This document shows, piece by piece, positions 1 through 6,216 of a stretch of 12,135 nucleotides of DNA. The stretch is taken from assembly GCA_001313065.1 (NCBI GenBank), contig BBFD01000113.1:1-12135 (forward strand), written 5' to 3'. The position numbers were made by a program, and so were the translations under genes. The notes below the pieces were generated by a model, which did no database searches, was not told the DNA's origin, and saw only the letters and a program-made list of their open reading frames with translations. Source of the DNA: Silvimonas sp. JCM 19000. Its GTDB lineage: Bacteria; Pseudomonadota; Gammaproteobacteria; Burkholderiales; Chitinibacteraceae. Numbering within the stretch: position 1 is the first letter of the stretch; the number at the start of each line of letters is the position of its first letter.

Positions 1-1014
1 CAATGACGCCCGATGTGGTCCATGGCTTTGCCGCATGGCGCAGCGGTTGCAGCAAGCTCACGCGCAGCGCGGTCTGGGCCGCATCGTGCAAGGCGGCGGC
101 CAATGTCAGCCTGGATGCCAGCAGCGTACGCAGCTTTATGCAGACCTGGTTGCAGCCGTATGCGCTGCAAAACCCCGATGGCAGTCAGAACGGTCTGATC
201 ACCGGTTATTACGAACCGATTTATCCAGGCAGCACGCAACGCACCGCCAGGCGACGGTGCCGGTATACGCGGTGCCGGACGATCTGATTACGGTGCAGCT
301 CGATGACGTCTATCCGGAACTCAAGGGCAAACGTCTGCGCGGCCGTCTGCAGGGCAAGAAACTGGTGTCTTATCCCGACGCCGCCACCATCGGTGCCAGC
401 GGCCTTAATACCGCACCCGTGCTGGCGTGGCTGGAAAATCCGATGGATTTGCAGTTTCTGCAGATTCAGGGCTCGGGGCGGGTCCGGCTGGCCGATGGCT
501 CGCAACTGCGGCTGGCTTATGCCGACCAGAATGGCCGACCGTACAAGCCGATCGGCCGCTGGCTGATCGAACAGAATGAACTCAAGTCGGGCGAAGTCAG
601 CATGCAAGCCATACGCGCCTGGGCGCAGCAGCACCCAGACCGGATTAACCAGTTGCTCGGCAGCAATCCGAGCTATGTGTTTTTCCGCGCTTTGCCCCCC
701 GCCAACGAAGGCCCGCAAGGCGCGCTGGCGGTGCCGTTGACGGCGGCTATTCGGTGGCGATCGATCCGAAAGCCGTGCCGCTAGGCAGCATGTTATGGCT
801 GGCGACCACCCGCCCGGACAACGGTGCGCCCTTGCAAGGGCCGGTGGCGGCGCAGGATACCGGCGGCGCCATTAACGGCAATGTGCGGGCAGATTTGTTC
901 TGGGGCACCGGCGATGCCGCGGGCGAGCTGGCGGGCAAGACAAAGCAAACTGGCAAGATCTGGTTGCTGTGGCCCAAAGGGGCGGCCTTGCCGCTCGCGC
1001 CTGCGGTTAACTGA
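1..1014 (+). CDS. mltA: Membrane-bound lytic murein transglycosylase A, 5' partial, two apparent frameshifts
   Basis: Outer-membrane lipoprotein family enzyme that cleaves the MurNAc-GlcNAc bond of peptidoglycan to give a 1,6-anhydro end. The 5' end, with the lipoprotein signal, lies outside the window. Visible family features are the GLITGYYEP motif near 198-222, the PVYAVPDDL stretch, the VYPELKGKRLRGRL block, QIQGSGRV, and the C-terminal 3D-like motif AQDTGGAI, whose Asp (codon 856-858) corresponds to the catalytic Asp of E. coli MltA. The protein moves through three frames. One base appears to be missing in the CC at 247-248 (restoring RTAQATVPVY) and one G near 745-746 (restoring VPLTAGYSVAIDP). 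Family motifs continue in register across both sites, so I read this as one intact gene with sequence errors. The first ATG at 3 is unlikely to be the true start because family similarity already runs there. Confidence 0.9.
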
Positions 1015-1034
1015 TCAACCAGCGGTGCATCGAC

Positions 1035-1064
1035 AGGCGCGTTGCCCGTTTGGGCAATGCGCCT
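1035..1064 (+). terminator. Hairpin downstream of mltA, possible terminator without a T tract
   Basis: AGGCGC-G-TTGCCC, loop GTTT, then GGGCAA-T-GCGCCT: a 12-pair stem with one internal G/T position, 20 bases after the mltA stop. No T run follows, so it may stabilise the mltA mRNA 3' end or act with Rho rather than as a classic intrinsic terminator. The rest of 1015-1203 has a weaker stem (1122-1127 with 1142-1147) and a possible -35-like TTGACC at 1134-1139 with no convincing -10. Confidence 0.5.
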
Positions 1065-1203
1065 CCAGGTCGGATGCGCCCCCGTCCCGGCGGGCTGCAA
1101 GCGCGCACGCGCACATCAAACGGCGCGGCCAGCTTGACCGTCGCGCCCGCCCTGGGCAAGATTAACGCCACTTTTCCAACTGCTCACGCACCCTTCTTTC
1201 AAA

Positions 1204-1257
1204 ATGGCATTTCACTCCAACGAAATCTGGCTCGAATGGCGATGGCGTCGCTGGTAA
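1204..1257 (+). CDS. trpL: Candidate trp operon leader peptide, 17 aa with four Trp
   Basis: A short ORF encodes MAFHSNEIWLEWRWRRW and a TAA stop, ending 56 bases before the trpE ATG. Trp codons (TGG) are at 1228, 1237, 1243 and 1252, so four of the last nine sense codons are Trp. That enrichment directly upstream of trpE is the hallmark of a regulatory leader peptide, where ribosome stalling reports scarcity of charged tRNA-Trp. No good Shine-Dalgarno precedes the ATG (context CTTTCAAAATG), which is the main weakness. There is no in-frame alternative ATG, GTG or TTG just upstream. The coding segment 1214-1224 is complementary to the trpE ribosome binding site; see the regulatory entry. The ORF is read from the sequence; the regulatory role is inferred. 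Given the indel rate in this window, the frame deserves checking in a relative. Confidence 0.7.
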   Translation: MAFHSNEIWLEWRWRRW

Positions 1258-1307
1258 ACCCGGCCGCAAGCCCATTGCATTGTTCATCCCATTGATTCGT
1301 TCGGAGT
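1214..1307 (+). promoter_or_regulatory. Candidate trpE translational attenuator: leader segment pairs with trpE ribosome binding site
   Basis: Bases 1214-1224 (ACTCCAACGAA) can pair with 1296-1307 (TTCGTTCGGAGT) in 11 base pairs with a single bulged C at 1302. This covers the whole trpE Shine-Dalgarno GGAG (1303-1306). The 5' arm lies in leader codons 4-7, just before the first Trp codon at 1228. A ribosome stalled there would mask the arm and free the trpE start; one that reaches the stop at 1255 would expose it. A weaker competing pairing joins AATGG at 1235-1239 to CCATT at 1272-1276 or 1289-1293; these are copies of a direct repeat CCCATTG at 1271-1277 and 1288-1294. No GC-rich hairpin with a T tract lies in 1258-1313. 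The complementarity is seen; the switch is inferred. Confidence 0.55.
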
Positions 1308-1313
1308 TGCATC

Positions 1314-2781
1314 ATGCTCACGCGTGACCAGTTTGCAGCGCTCGCTGCGCAAGGCTACAACCGTATTCCCGTCGTTCTTGAACTGTTTGCTGATCTCGAT
1401 ACCCCGCTGTCGGTGTATCTGAAGCTGGCCAACAAGCCGTATTCCTATTTGCTGGAATCGGTGGTCGGCGGCGAGCGGTTTGGTCGTTATTCCTTTATCG
1501 GCCTGCCCGCGCGCACTCGCCTCAGCGTCAAAGGCGAGCACGTCGACGTCATCCATAACGGCCAGATCGTGGAACAACACGACGGCAACCCGCTCGACTT
1601 TATCCATAACTATCAAGGCCGCTTCAAGGCCGCAGTGCCTAGCGGCATGCCACGTTTTATGGGCGGCCTGGTCGGCTATTTTGGCTACGAGACCATCCGC
1701 TTTATCGAACGCAAACTGGCGCATGTCGAAAAGCTGATGTGATCGGCGCGCCCGATATCCAGTTGCTGCTGTCCGAAGAACTGGCGGTGGTGGATAACCT
1801 GTCCGGCAAGCTGTTGCTGGTGGTATATGCCGATCCGGCCCAGCCCGAAGCGTATGACAAAGCCGAAGCGCGCCTGTGGGAACTGCGCATGAAGTTGCGC
1901 GAACCGGCGCCGATGCCGCTGCAAGGCCCGGCTGAACGCGTGACCACGCCCAATTCCGAATTCGGCGAAACCGCCTTCAAAGCCGCCGTGCTCAAGGCCA
2001 AGGATTACATCACCGACGGCGACATCATGCAGGTGGTGCTGTCGCAACGCATGCAACTGCCGTTCAGTGAATCGCCGCTGTCTTTGTATCGCGCGCTGCG
2101 TTCGCTCAATCCGTCGCCGTATATGTTTTTCTATCACTTCGACGATATGCATATCGTCGGAGCCTCCCCGGAAATCCTGGTGCGACTGGAAGGCGAAACC
2201 GTGACGGTGCGCCCGATTGCTGGCACCCGCCCGCGCGGCAAAACGCGCGAAGAAGATGTGGCGCTGGCGGCCGAGCTGCTGGCCGATCCCAAAGAAATTG
2301 CCGAACACGTGATGTTGATGGATCTGGGCCGCAACGACACCGGGCGCGTGGCAGAGACCGGCAGCGTCAAGGTGCAAGACCGTATGACCATCGAGCGCTA
2401 TTCGCACGTGATGCATATCGTGTCCAGCGTTGAGGGCAAACTCAAAGCCGGCCTCAATGCCATCGATGTACTGAAGGCCACCTTTCCGGCGGGCACGGTA
2501 TCGGGCGCATCCAAAGTACGCGCCATGGAAATCATTGACGAGCTGGAGCCCAGCAAACGCGGCATTTACGCCGGTGCGGTGGGTTATCTCGGCTTTAATG
2601 GCGATATGGATGTGGCGATTGCGCTGCGCACCGCCGTAGTCAAGAACGACACGCTGTATATGCAGGCCGGTGCCGGCATCGTGGCCGATTCTGTGCTGAG
2701 AGCGAATGGCAAGAAACGCTGAACAAAGCTCGCGCCGTGCTGCGTGCCGCTGAGCTGGTGCAACGCGGGCTGGACGCATGA
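1314..2781 (+). CDS. trpE: Anthranilate synthase component I, two apparent frameshifts
   Basis: Large subunit of anthranilate synthase; converts chorismate and ammonia (delivered by TrpG) to anthranilate, the first step of tryptophan synthesis. Restored length is about 489 aa, normal for the family. Near residues 46-49 LLES marks the Trp feedback-binding element. Further on come [51 protein letters not shown] and [24 protein letters not shown], the chorismate-binding core. A C appears to be missing at 1734 (restoring [11 protein letters not shown]) and another at 2696 (restoring [15 protein letters not shown]), so three frames make one protein ending at TGA 2779-2781. The start ATG has GGAG at 1303-1306, seven bases upstream. 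It follows the candidate leader peptide and leads a trpE-G-D-C operon. The motifs make the identity secure. Confidence 0.96.
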
Positions 2782-2810
2782 TGGGTCGTGCCGCTTTGCA
2801 CAGCGCACGA

Positions 2811-2885
2811 TGGCGGGCCTGCGCCTGATGCCGCCCGCCACATCCGCGCGATGTGGCGCTTGCCCGCAGTCGGCCCGCGCCGACT
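2811..2885 (+). other. Structured intercistronic region between trpE and trpG
   Basis: The 141-base gap (2782-2922) holds no supported gene but three strong inverted repeats. TGGCGGGC at 2811-2818 pairs with GCCCGCCA at 2833-2840. CGCCACATC at 2836-2844 pairs perfectly with GATGTGGCG at 2850-2858 over a 5-base loop. AGTCGGC at 2868-2874 pairs with GCCGACT at 2879-2885 over a 4-base loop. The first two share bases 2836-2840 and so exclude each other. No T tract follows. They may stabilise mRNA or set the trpE/trpG expression ratio; function is unknown. Confidence 0.5.
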
Positions 2886-2922
2886 TGCCCCGTTCCGGAA
2901 TTTGCTATTGAGGTGACCAGCC

Positions 2923-3493
2923 ATGCTGCTGATGATCGACAACTACGACTCGTTTACTTACAACCTGGTGCAATACTTTGGCGAACTGAAACAAGACGTT
3001 GTGGTACACCGCAACGACGAAATCAGCATTGCGCAGATTGAAGAACTCGACCCGAAATACATCGTCGTCTCGCCCGGCCCGTGTTTTCCGCACGAAGCCG
3101 GTATCTCCATCGACGCTATCAAACACTTTGCCGGCAAAAAAGCCGATCATGGGCGTTTGCCTTGGCCACCAGGCCATCGGCGAAGCCTTTGGCGGCAAGA
3201 TTGTGCATGCCAAATCCTTGATGCACGGCAAGACCTCGCCAGTGACACATACCGACAAGGGCATGTTCCACCAACTGCCCTCGCCGTTTACTGCCACGCG
3301 CTATCACTCGCTGGTGATCGAACGCGACAGCCTGCCGGATAGCCTGGAAGTGACCGCCTGGACCGAAGACGGCGAAATCATGGGCGTGCGTCACAAAACA
3401 CTGCCGATTGAAGGCGTGCAGTTTCACCCCGAATCCATCCTGACCGAGCACGGCCATCAAATGCTGCAAAACTTCCTGCGTGAATGGGCCTGA
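2923..3493 (+). CDS. trpG: Anthranilate synthase component II (glutamine amidotransferase), one apparent frameshift
   Basis: Small subunit of anthranilate synthase; hydrolyses glutamine and passes ammonia to TrpE. Restored length is 189 aa. It opens with the typical [19 protein letters not shown]. The nucleophile is Cys79 in [15 protein letters not shown], and the rest of the triad is His168 and Glu170 in [14 protein letters not shown] at 50-54 is the oxyanion-region loop. The run of six A at 3136-3141 appears one base too long; with five A the protein reads [14 protein letters not shown]. The start ATG is preceded by GAGGTGA at 2910-2916. I see no linked para-aminobenzoate synthase genes, and the trp context favours TrpG, although such subunits can serve both PabB and TrpE. 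Confidence 0.95.
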
Positions 3494-3537
3494 CGCCTGC
3501 CATCGCGTCATCCCTCACCCCCACCAGGACAACAACC

Positions 3538-4579
3538 ATGATTACCGTACAGACCGCGCTTAACCGCCTGATTGATAACAACGAATTGTTCTACGACGAA
3601 ATGCTGCATCTGATGCGGCAAATCATGTCGGGCGAAATGCCACCGGTGCAGATCGCGGCATTGCTGATGGGCTTGCGCACCAAGGTGGAGTCGGTCTCGG
3701 AAATTGCCGCGGCCGCCACCGTCATGCGCGAATTTGCCACGCCGGTCGCCGTGCAGGACCGCAGCCATCTGGTCGATATTGTTGGCACCGGCGGCGACAA
3801 AGCCACACCTTCAATATCTCGACCACCGCTATGTTTGTTACCGCCGCCGCCGGGGCCCGCGTTGCCAAGCACGGCAATCGCGCGGTGTCGTCCAGCAGCG
3901 GCAGCGCTGACGTACTGGAAAAAAAACTGGGCCTGCGCCTGGATTTGACGCCCGGCCAGGTGGCACGCTGTATCGACGAAGTGGGCGCTGGCTTTATGTT
4001 TGCGCCCAATCATCACAGCTCAATGAAGCATGTGGCCGCGGTGCGCAAAGAAATGGGCGTGCGCACCATCTTTAATATTCTTGGCCCGCTGACCAATCCG
4101 GCCCAGGCCGATAACCAGCTGATGGGCGTGTTCCACCCCGATCTGGTCGGCATTCAAGCGCGGGTGTTACGCCAGTTGGGTGGCAAACATGCGCTGATCG
4201 TGCATGGCAAAGACGGCCTCGACGAAATCAGCCTGTGCGACCGCACGCTGGTGGCCGAGCTGAAAGACGGCCAGATCACTGAATTTGAATTTGATCCACG
4301 CGAGCTCGGTTTTGCCTTCTGCCAACCGGCCGAACTGCAAGCGCACAGCGCCGAGCATTCGCGCAGCATCGTGCTGGCGGTATTGGACAATCAGCCGGGC
4401 CGTGCCGCGACATCGTGCAGCTGAATGCGGGCGCCGCCATCTATGCCGCCAACGTCACCAGCACGCTGGCCGATGGCATCAAGCTGGCTGGCGAGACCCT
4501 GGCCAGCGGCAAAGCGCGCGCCAGACTGGACCAACTGGTCACGTTTACTCAGCAGTTTTCTACTCAGGCCGAGGCATAA
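3538..4579 (+). CDS. trpD: Anthranilate phosphoribosyltransferase, two apparent frameshifts
   Basis: Transfers phosphoribose from PRPP to anthranilate, the second step of the tryptophan pathway; cytoplasmic. Restored length is 347 aa, normal for the family. The PRPP-binding motif GTGGDKAHTFNIST (from residue 83), KHGNRAVSS (111-119), GSADVLE (122-128), the [13 protein letters not shown] region and GPLTNP are all present. A C appears to be missing at 3803-3804 (restoring DKAHTFN) and another at 4405-4406 (restoring [20 protein letters not shown]). The stop is TAA 4577-4579. The start ATG at 3538 is supported by AGGA at 3526-3529, 44 bases after the trpG stop. Only two bases separate its stop from the trpC ATG, so the two are probably translated together. 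Confidence 0.95.
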
Positions 4580-4581
4580 CC

Positions 4582-5370
4582 ATGTCGGACATCCTTAATA
4601 AAATTCTCGCCACCAAGCAGAAGAAATCGCCGTTGCGCGCAAGGCCATCCCGCTGGCCAGCATACGTGCAGAAGCCGAAGCCAACCGCGACCTGCGCGAT
4701 TTTGTGGGCGCCATCCACGCAAAGCACGCGCAGCAACACGCAGGCGTGATCGCCGAAATCAAAAAAGGCCAGCCCTTCCAAAGGCATTATCCGTCCGGAC
4801 TTTGACCCGGCCGCCATCGCCGCCACTTACGCCAGCCATGGCGCGGCGTGTTTGTCGGTACTGACAGATGTCGAATATTTCCAGGGCCACGCCGATTACC
4901 TCAAGGCCGCCCGCGCCGCCTGCACGCTGCCCGCGCTGCGCAAAGACTTTATGGTCGACGAATATCAGGTGTTTGAGGCGCGCGCGTGGGGGGCAGATTG
5001 CATTTTGCTGATCGCCGCCGCGCTGACCTTGTCGCAAATGCAGGACCTGGAAGCAACTGCCCATGCATTGGGTATGGCGGTGCTGGTTGAGGTACACAAC
5101 GGCGCGGAACTGGAACAGGCGCAGCAACTAAAAACGCCGCTGATGGGCATCAACAACCGCAATCTGCGCACGTTTGAAGTTACGCTGCAAACAACCATCG
5201 GCTTGCTGGCCCATATCGATCGTGATCGCACCGTGGTGACCGAGAGCGGCATCGTGACACCGGATGACGTGGCTTTGATGCGCCAGCACAATGTGCACAG
5301 TTTTCTGGTGGGCGAAACGTTTATGCGCGCCGCCGATCCAGGCCAGGCCCTGCAGACCCTGTTCTTCTAA
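4582..5370 (+). CDS. trpC: Indole-3-glycerol-phosphate synthase, two compensating frameshifts
   Basis: Closes the indole ring by decarboxylating 1-(2-carboxyphenylamino)-1-deoxyribulose 5-phosphate; a TIM-barrel enzyme. Restored length is 262 aa. Family motifs are [17 protein letters not shown] (from residue 60), the catalytic-region [12 protein letters not shown] with Lys121, [24 protein letters not shown] and TESGI. One G appears to be missing at 4620 (restoring [16 protein letters not shown]) and the run of six A at 4761-4766 appears one base too long (restoring [11 protein letters not shown]). The two changes cancel, so the segment 4621-4761 is displaced between correct ends. No trpF domain is fused and no trpF lies in the window. 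It is the last gene of the trpE-G-D-C cluster here. Confidence 0.95.
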
Positions 5371-5378
5371 GCGCGGCA

Positions 5379-5473
5379 CCGGGCCGGCCCGTAAGCCTTC
5401 CAGGTGGAAGGCCGATTGGGTCCTGGCCCGGCTGGATGCGGCTTACGCGGCATCAGCGCGCTGCCAGGCGTAA
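5379..5473 (+). other. Two hairpin structures downstream of trpC
   Basis: Outer stem CCGGGCC (5379-5385) with GGCCCGG (5425-5431) encloses a second perfect stem, GCCTTCC (5395-5401) with GGAAGGC (5406-5412) around the loop AGGT. A separate hairpin follows: TTACGCGGCA (5443-5452) with TGCC-AG-GCGTAA (5462-5473), interrupted by a 2-base bulge. None has a T tract, so they look more like an mRNA 3' end structure or Rho-related element than a standard terminator. No gene is supported in 5371-5562. Confidence 0.45.
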
Positions 5474-5540
5474 ACGATTCCGCCGCTGATCGCCCGCGTT
5501 TTAACGGAATTTGCAAAAATTTGAAGTCTGCCTATTGATG

Positions 5541-5559
5541 AATCTCCCCTAAGGAGATT
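5541..5559 (+). promoter_or_regulatory. Hairpin enclosing the Shine-Dalgarno of the PEP-CTERM gene
   Basis: AATCTCC (5541-5547) is perfectly complementary to GGAGATT (5553-5559) with a 5-base loop CCTAA. The strong Shine-Dalgarno AAGGAG (5551-5556) has its GGAG inside the stem, six bases before the ATG at 5563. Such masking can make translation depend on temperature, a small RNA or a protein. It could also be a DNA operator. A weak promoter (TTGCAA 5511-5516, TATTGA 5533-5538) would start transcription near 5545 and cut into the stem, so the transcript start matters. Confidence 0.5.
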
Positions 5560-5562
5560 TGT

Positions 5563-6148
5563 ATGAAACGGACCCTGATCGCAATCGCACTGGCAAGCAG
5601 CGGCGCGGCACACGCCGATATTCTGACTTTTGATGACTACGATGGCAGCGGCACTATCCCATCTACAACACCCTGACGATTTCCGGTCTCGGCCTGTTTT
5701 ATTCCGGCGATCTCGCGTCCGCGCCCTTGCCCGACGGCACCAGCAAAGCGCTGGAAGGCACCGCCCCAATCACCGGCAGCATCACCTCGCAATTCGGTTT
5801 TATTTTTTTAATGGCGCGTACATTGCCGGCCTGTTTTCGGACGGCTATCCGCTCAATGCCAATTGGGTTGGCATTTCCGGCTACTACAACGGCCAGTTTG
5901 TGGGCGCTGTCGACATCCATCCCTATGACAGCTTCGCATGGACCGCCGGGATAGATGGCGTGGTCAACCAACTGGTGTTTGAATCCACACCTTCCACGCA
6001 AATTGCGCGCGGCTGGTTGCTCGATGCCATCAACTACAGTCTGACGCCGGTGCCAGAACCGGAAACATGGGCGTTGGCGCTGGTTGGACTGGTCGGTGTG
6101 GCGGGCAGATACCGCGCGCAGGCCAGGCGCAAACCCGCACTCGCTTGA
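5563..6148 (+). CDS. PEP-CTERM sorting-domain protein, two apparent frameshifts
   Basis: Secreted protein of about 195 aa with an N-terminal Sec signal (MKRTLIAIALASSGAAHA, likely cut after residue 18) and a C-terminal PEP-CTERM tag: VPEPE at 164-168, a hydrophobic helix (about 170-182) and a basic tail RYRAQARRK. Such tags are recognised by exosortases, which anchor or release proteins in exopolysaccharide-producing bacteria; that is family knowledge, and no exosortase is in the window. The mature part (TFDDYDG..., GFIFFNGAYIAGLF, WVGISGYYNGQFVG, LVFEST) resembles generic PEP-CTERM beta-rich proteins, and I do not recognise a function. A C is probably missing at 5658-5660 (restoring TIPIYNTLTISGLGLFYSGD), and the T run at 5803-5809 is probably one short (restoring IFFNGAYIAG). 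The Shine-Dalgarno AAGGAG lies in a hairpin. A strong terminator follows. Confidence 0.85.
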
Positions 6149-6161
6149 GCAGTTCCAAACA

Positions 6162-6187
6162 CAAAACCCCGCTGCGGCGGGGTTTTG
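6162..6187 (+). terminator. Bidirectional intrinsic terminator between the PEP-CTERM and PepSY genes
   Basis: CAAAACCCCGC (6162-6172) pairs perfectly with GCGGGGTTTTG (6177-6187) around the loop TGCG, an 11-base-pair stem with an A run on one side and a T run on the other. It begins 13 bases after the PEP-CTERM stop and lies 29 bases beyond the PepSY stop, so it can end transcription from both converging genes. Confidence 0.9.
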
Positions 6188-6216
6188 CATGACTTGCTCA
6201 TTGCGCGACAGCAGGC

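Noticed and set aside
1050..1295. Plus-strand frame of 81 codons covering the trp leader region.
   Set aside because: Arg/Ala-rich with no motif or ribosome site; it runs in a different frame from the Trp-rich leader ORF.
1685..2779. Long minus-strand open frame of 364 codons.
   Set aside because: It is antisense to trpE, His/Arg/Gln-rich and low-complexity in composition, with no family motif; a shadow of GC-rich codon use.
2781..2828. Short ORF starting on the trpE stop (ATG 2781), a possible leader for trpG.
   Set aside because: Fifteen codons with a single Trp, no amino acid bias and no ribosome site of its own; composition is like the spacer.
3136..3142. A AAA AAG slippery-like runs in trpG (3136) and trpC (4761), suggesting programmed frameshifting.
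   Set aside because: Restoring the frame needs skipping one base (+1), whereas this heptamer promotes -1 shifts; an extra A in a homopolymer is simpler.
5803..5810. T TTT TTA in the PEP-CTERM gene, exactly a -1 ribosomal slippery heptamer in the zero frame, and a -1 shift would restore the protein.
   Set aside because: Another break in the same gene and some twenty elsewhere show the same single-base pattern without slippery sites. A T run one base short explains it better, and no clear downstream stimulatory structure is seen.
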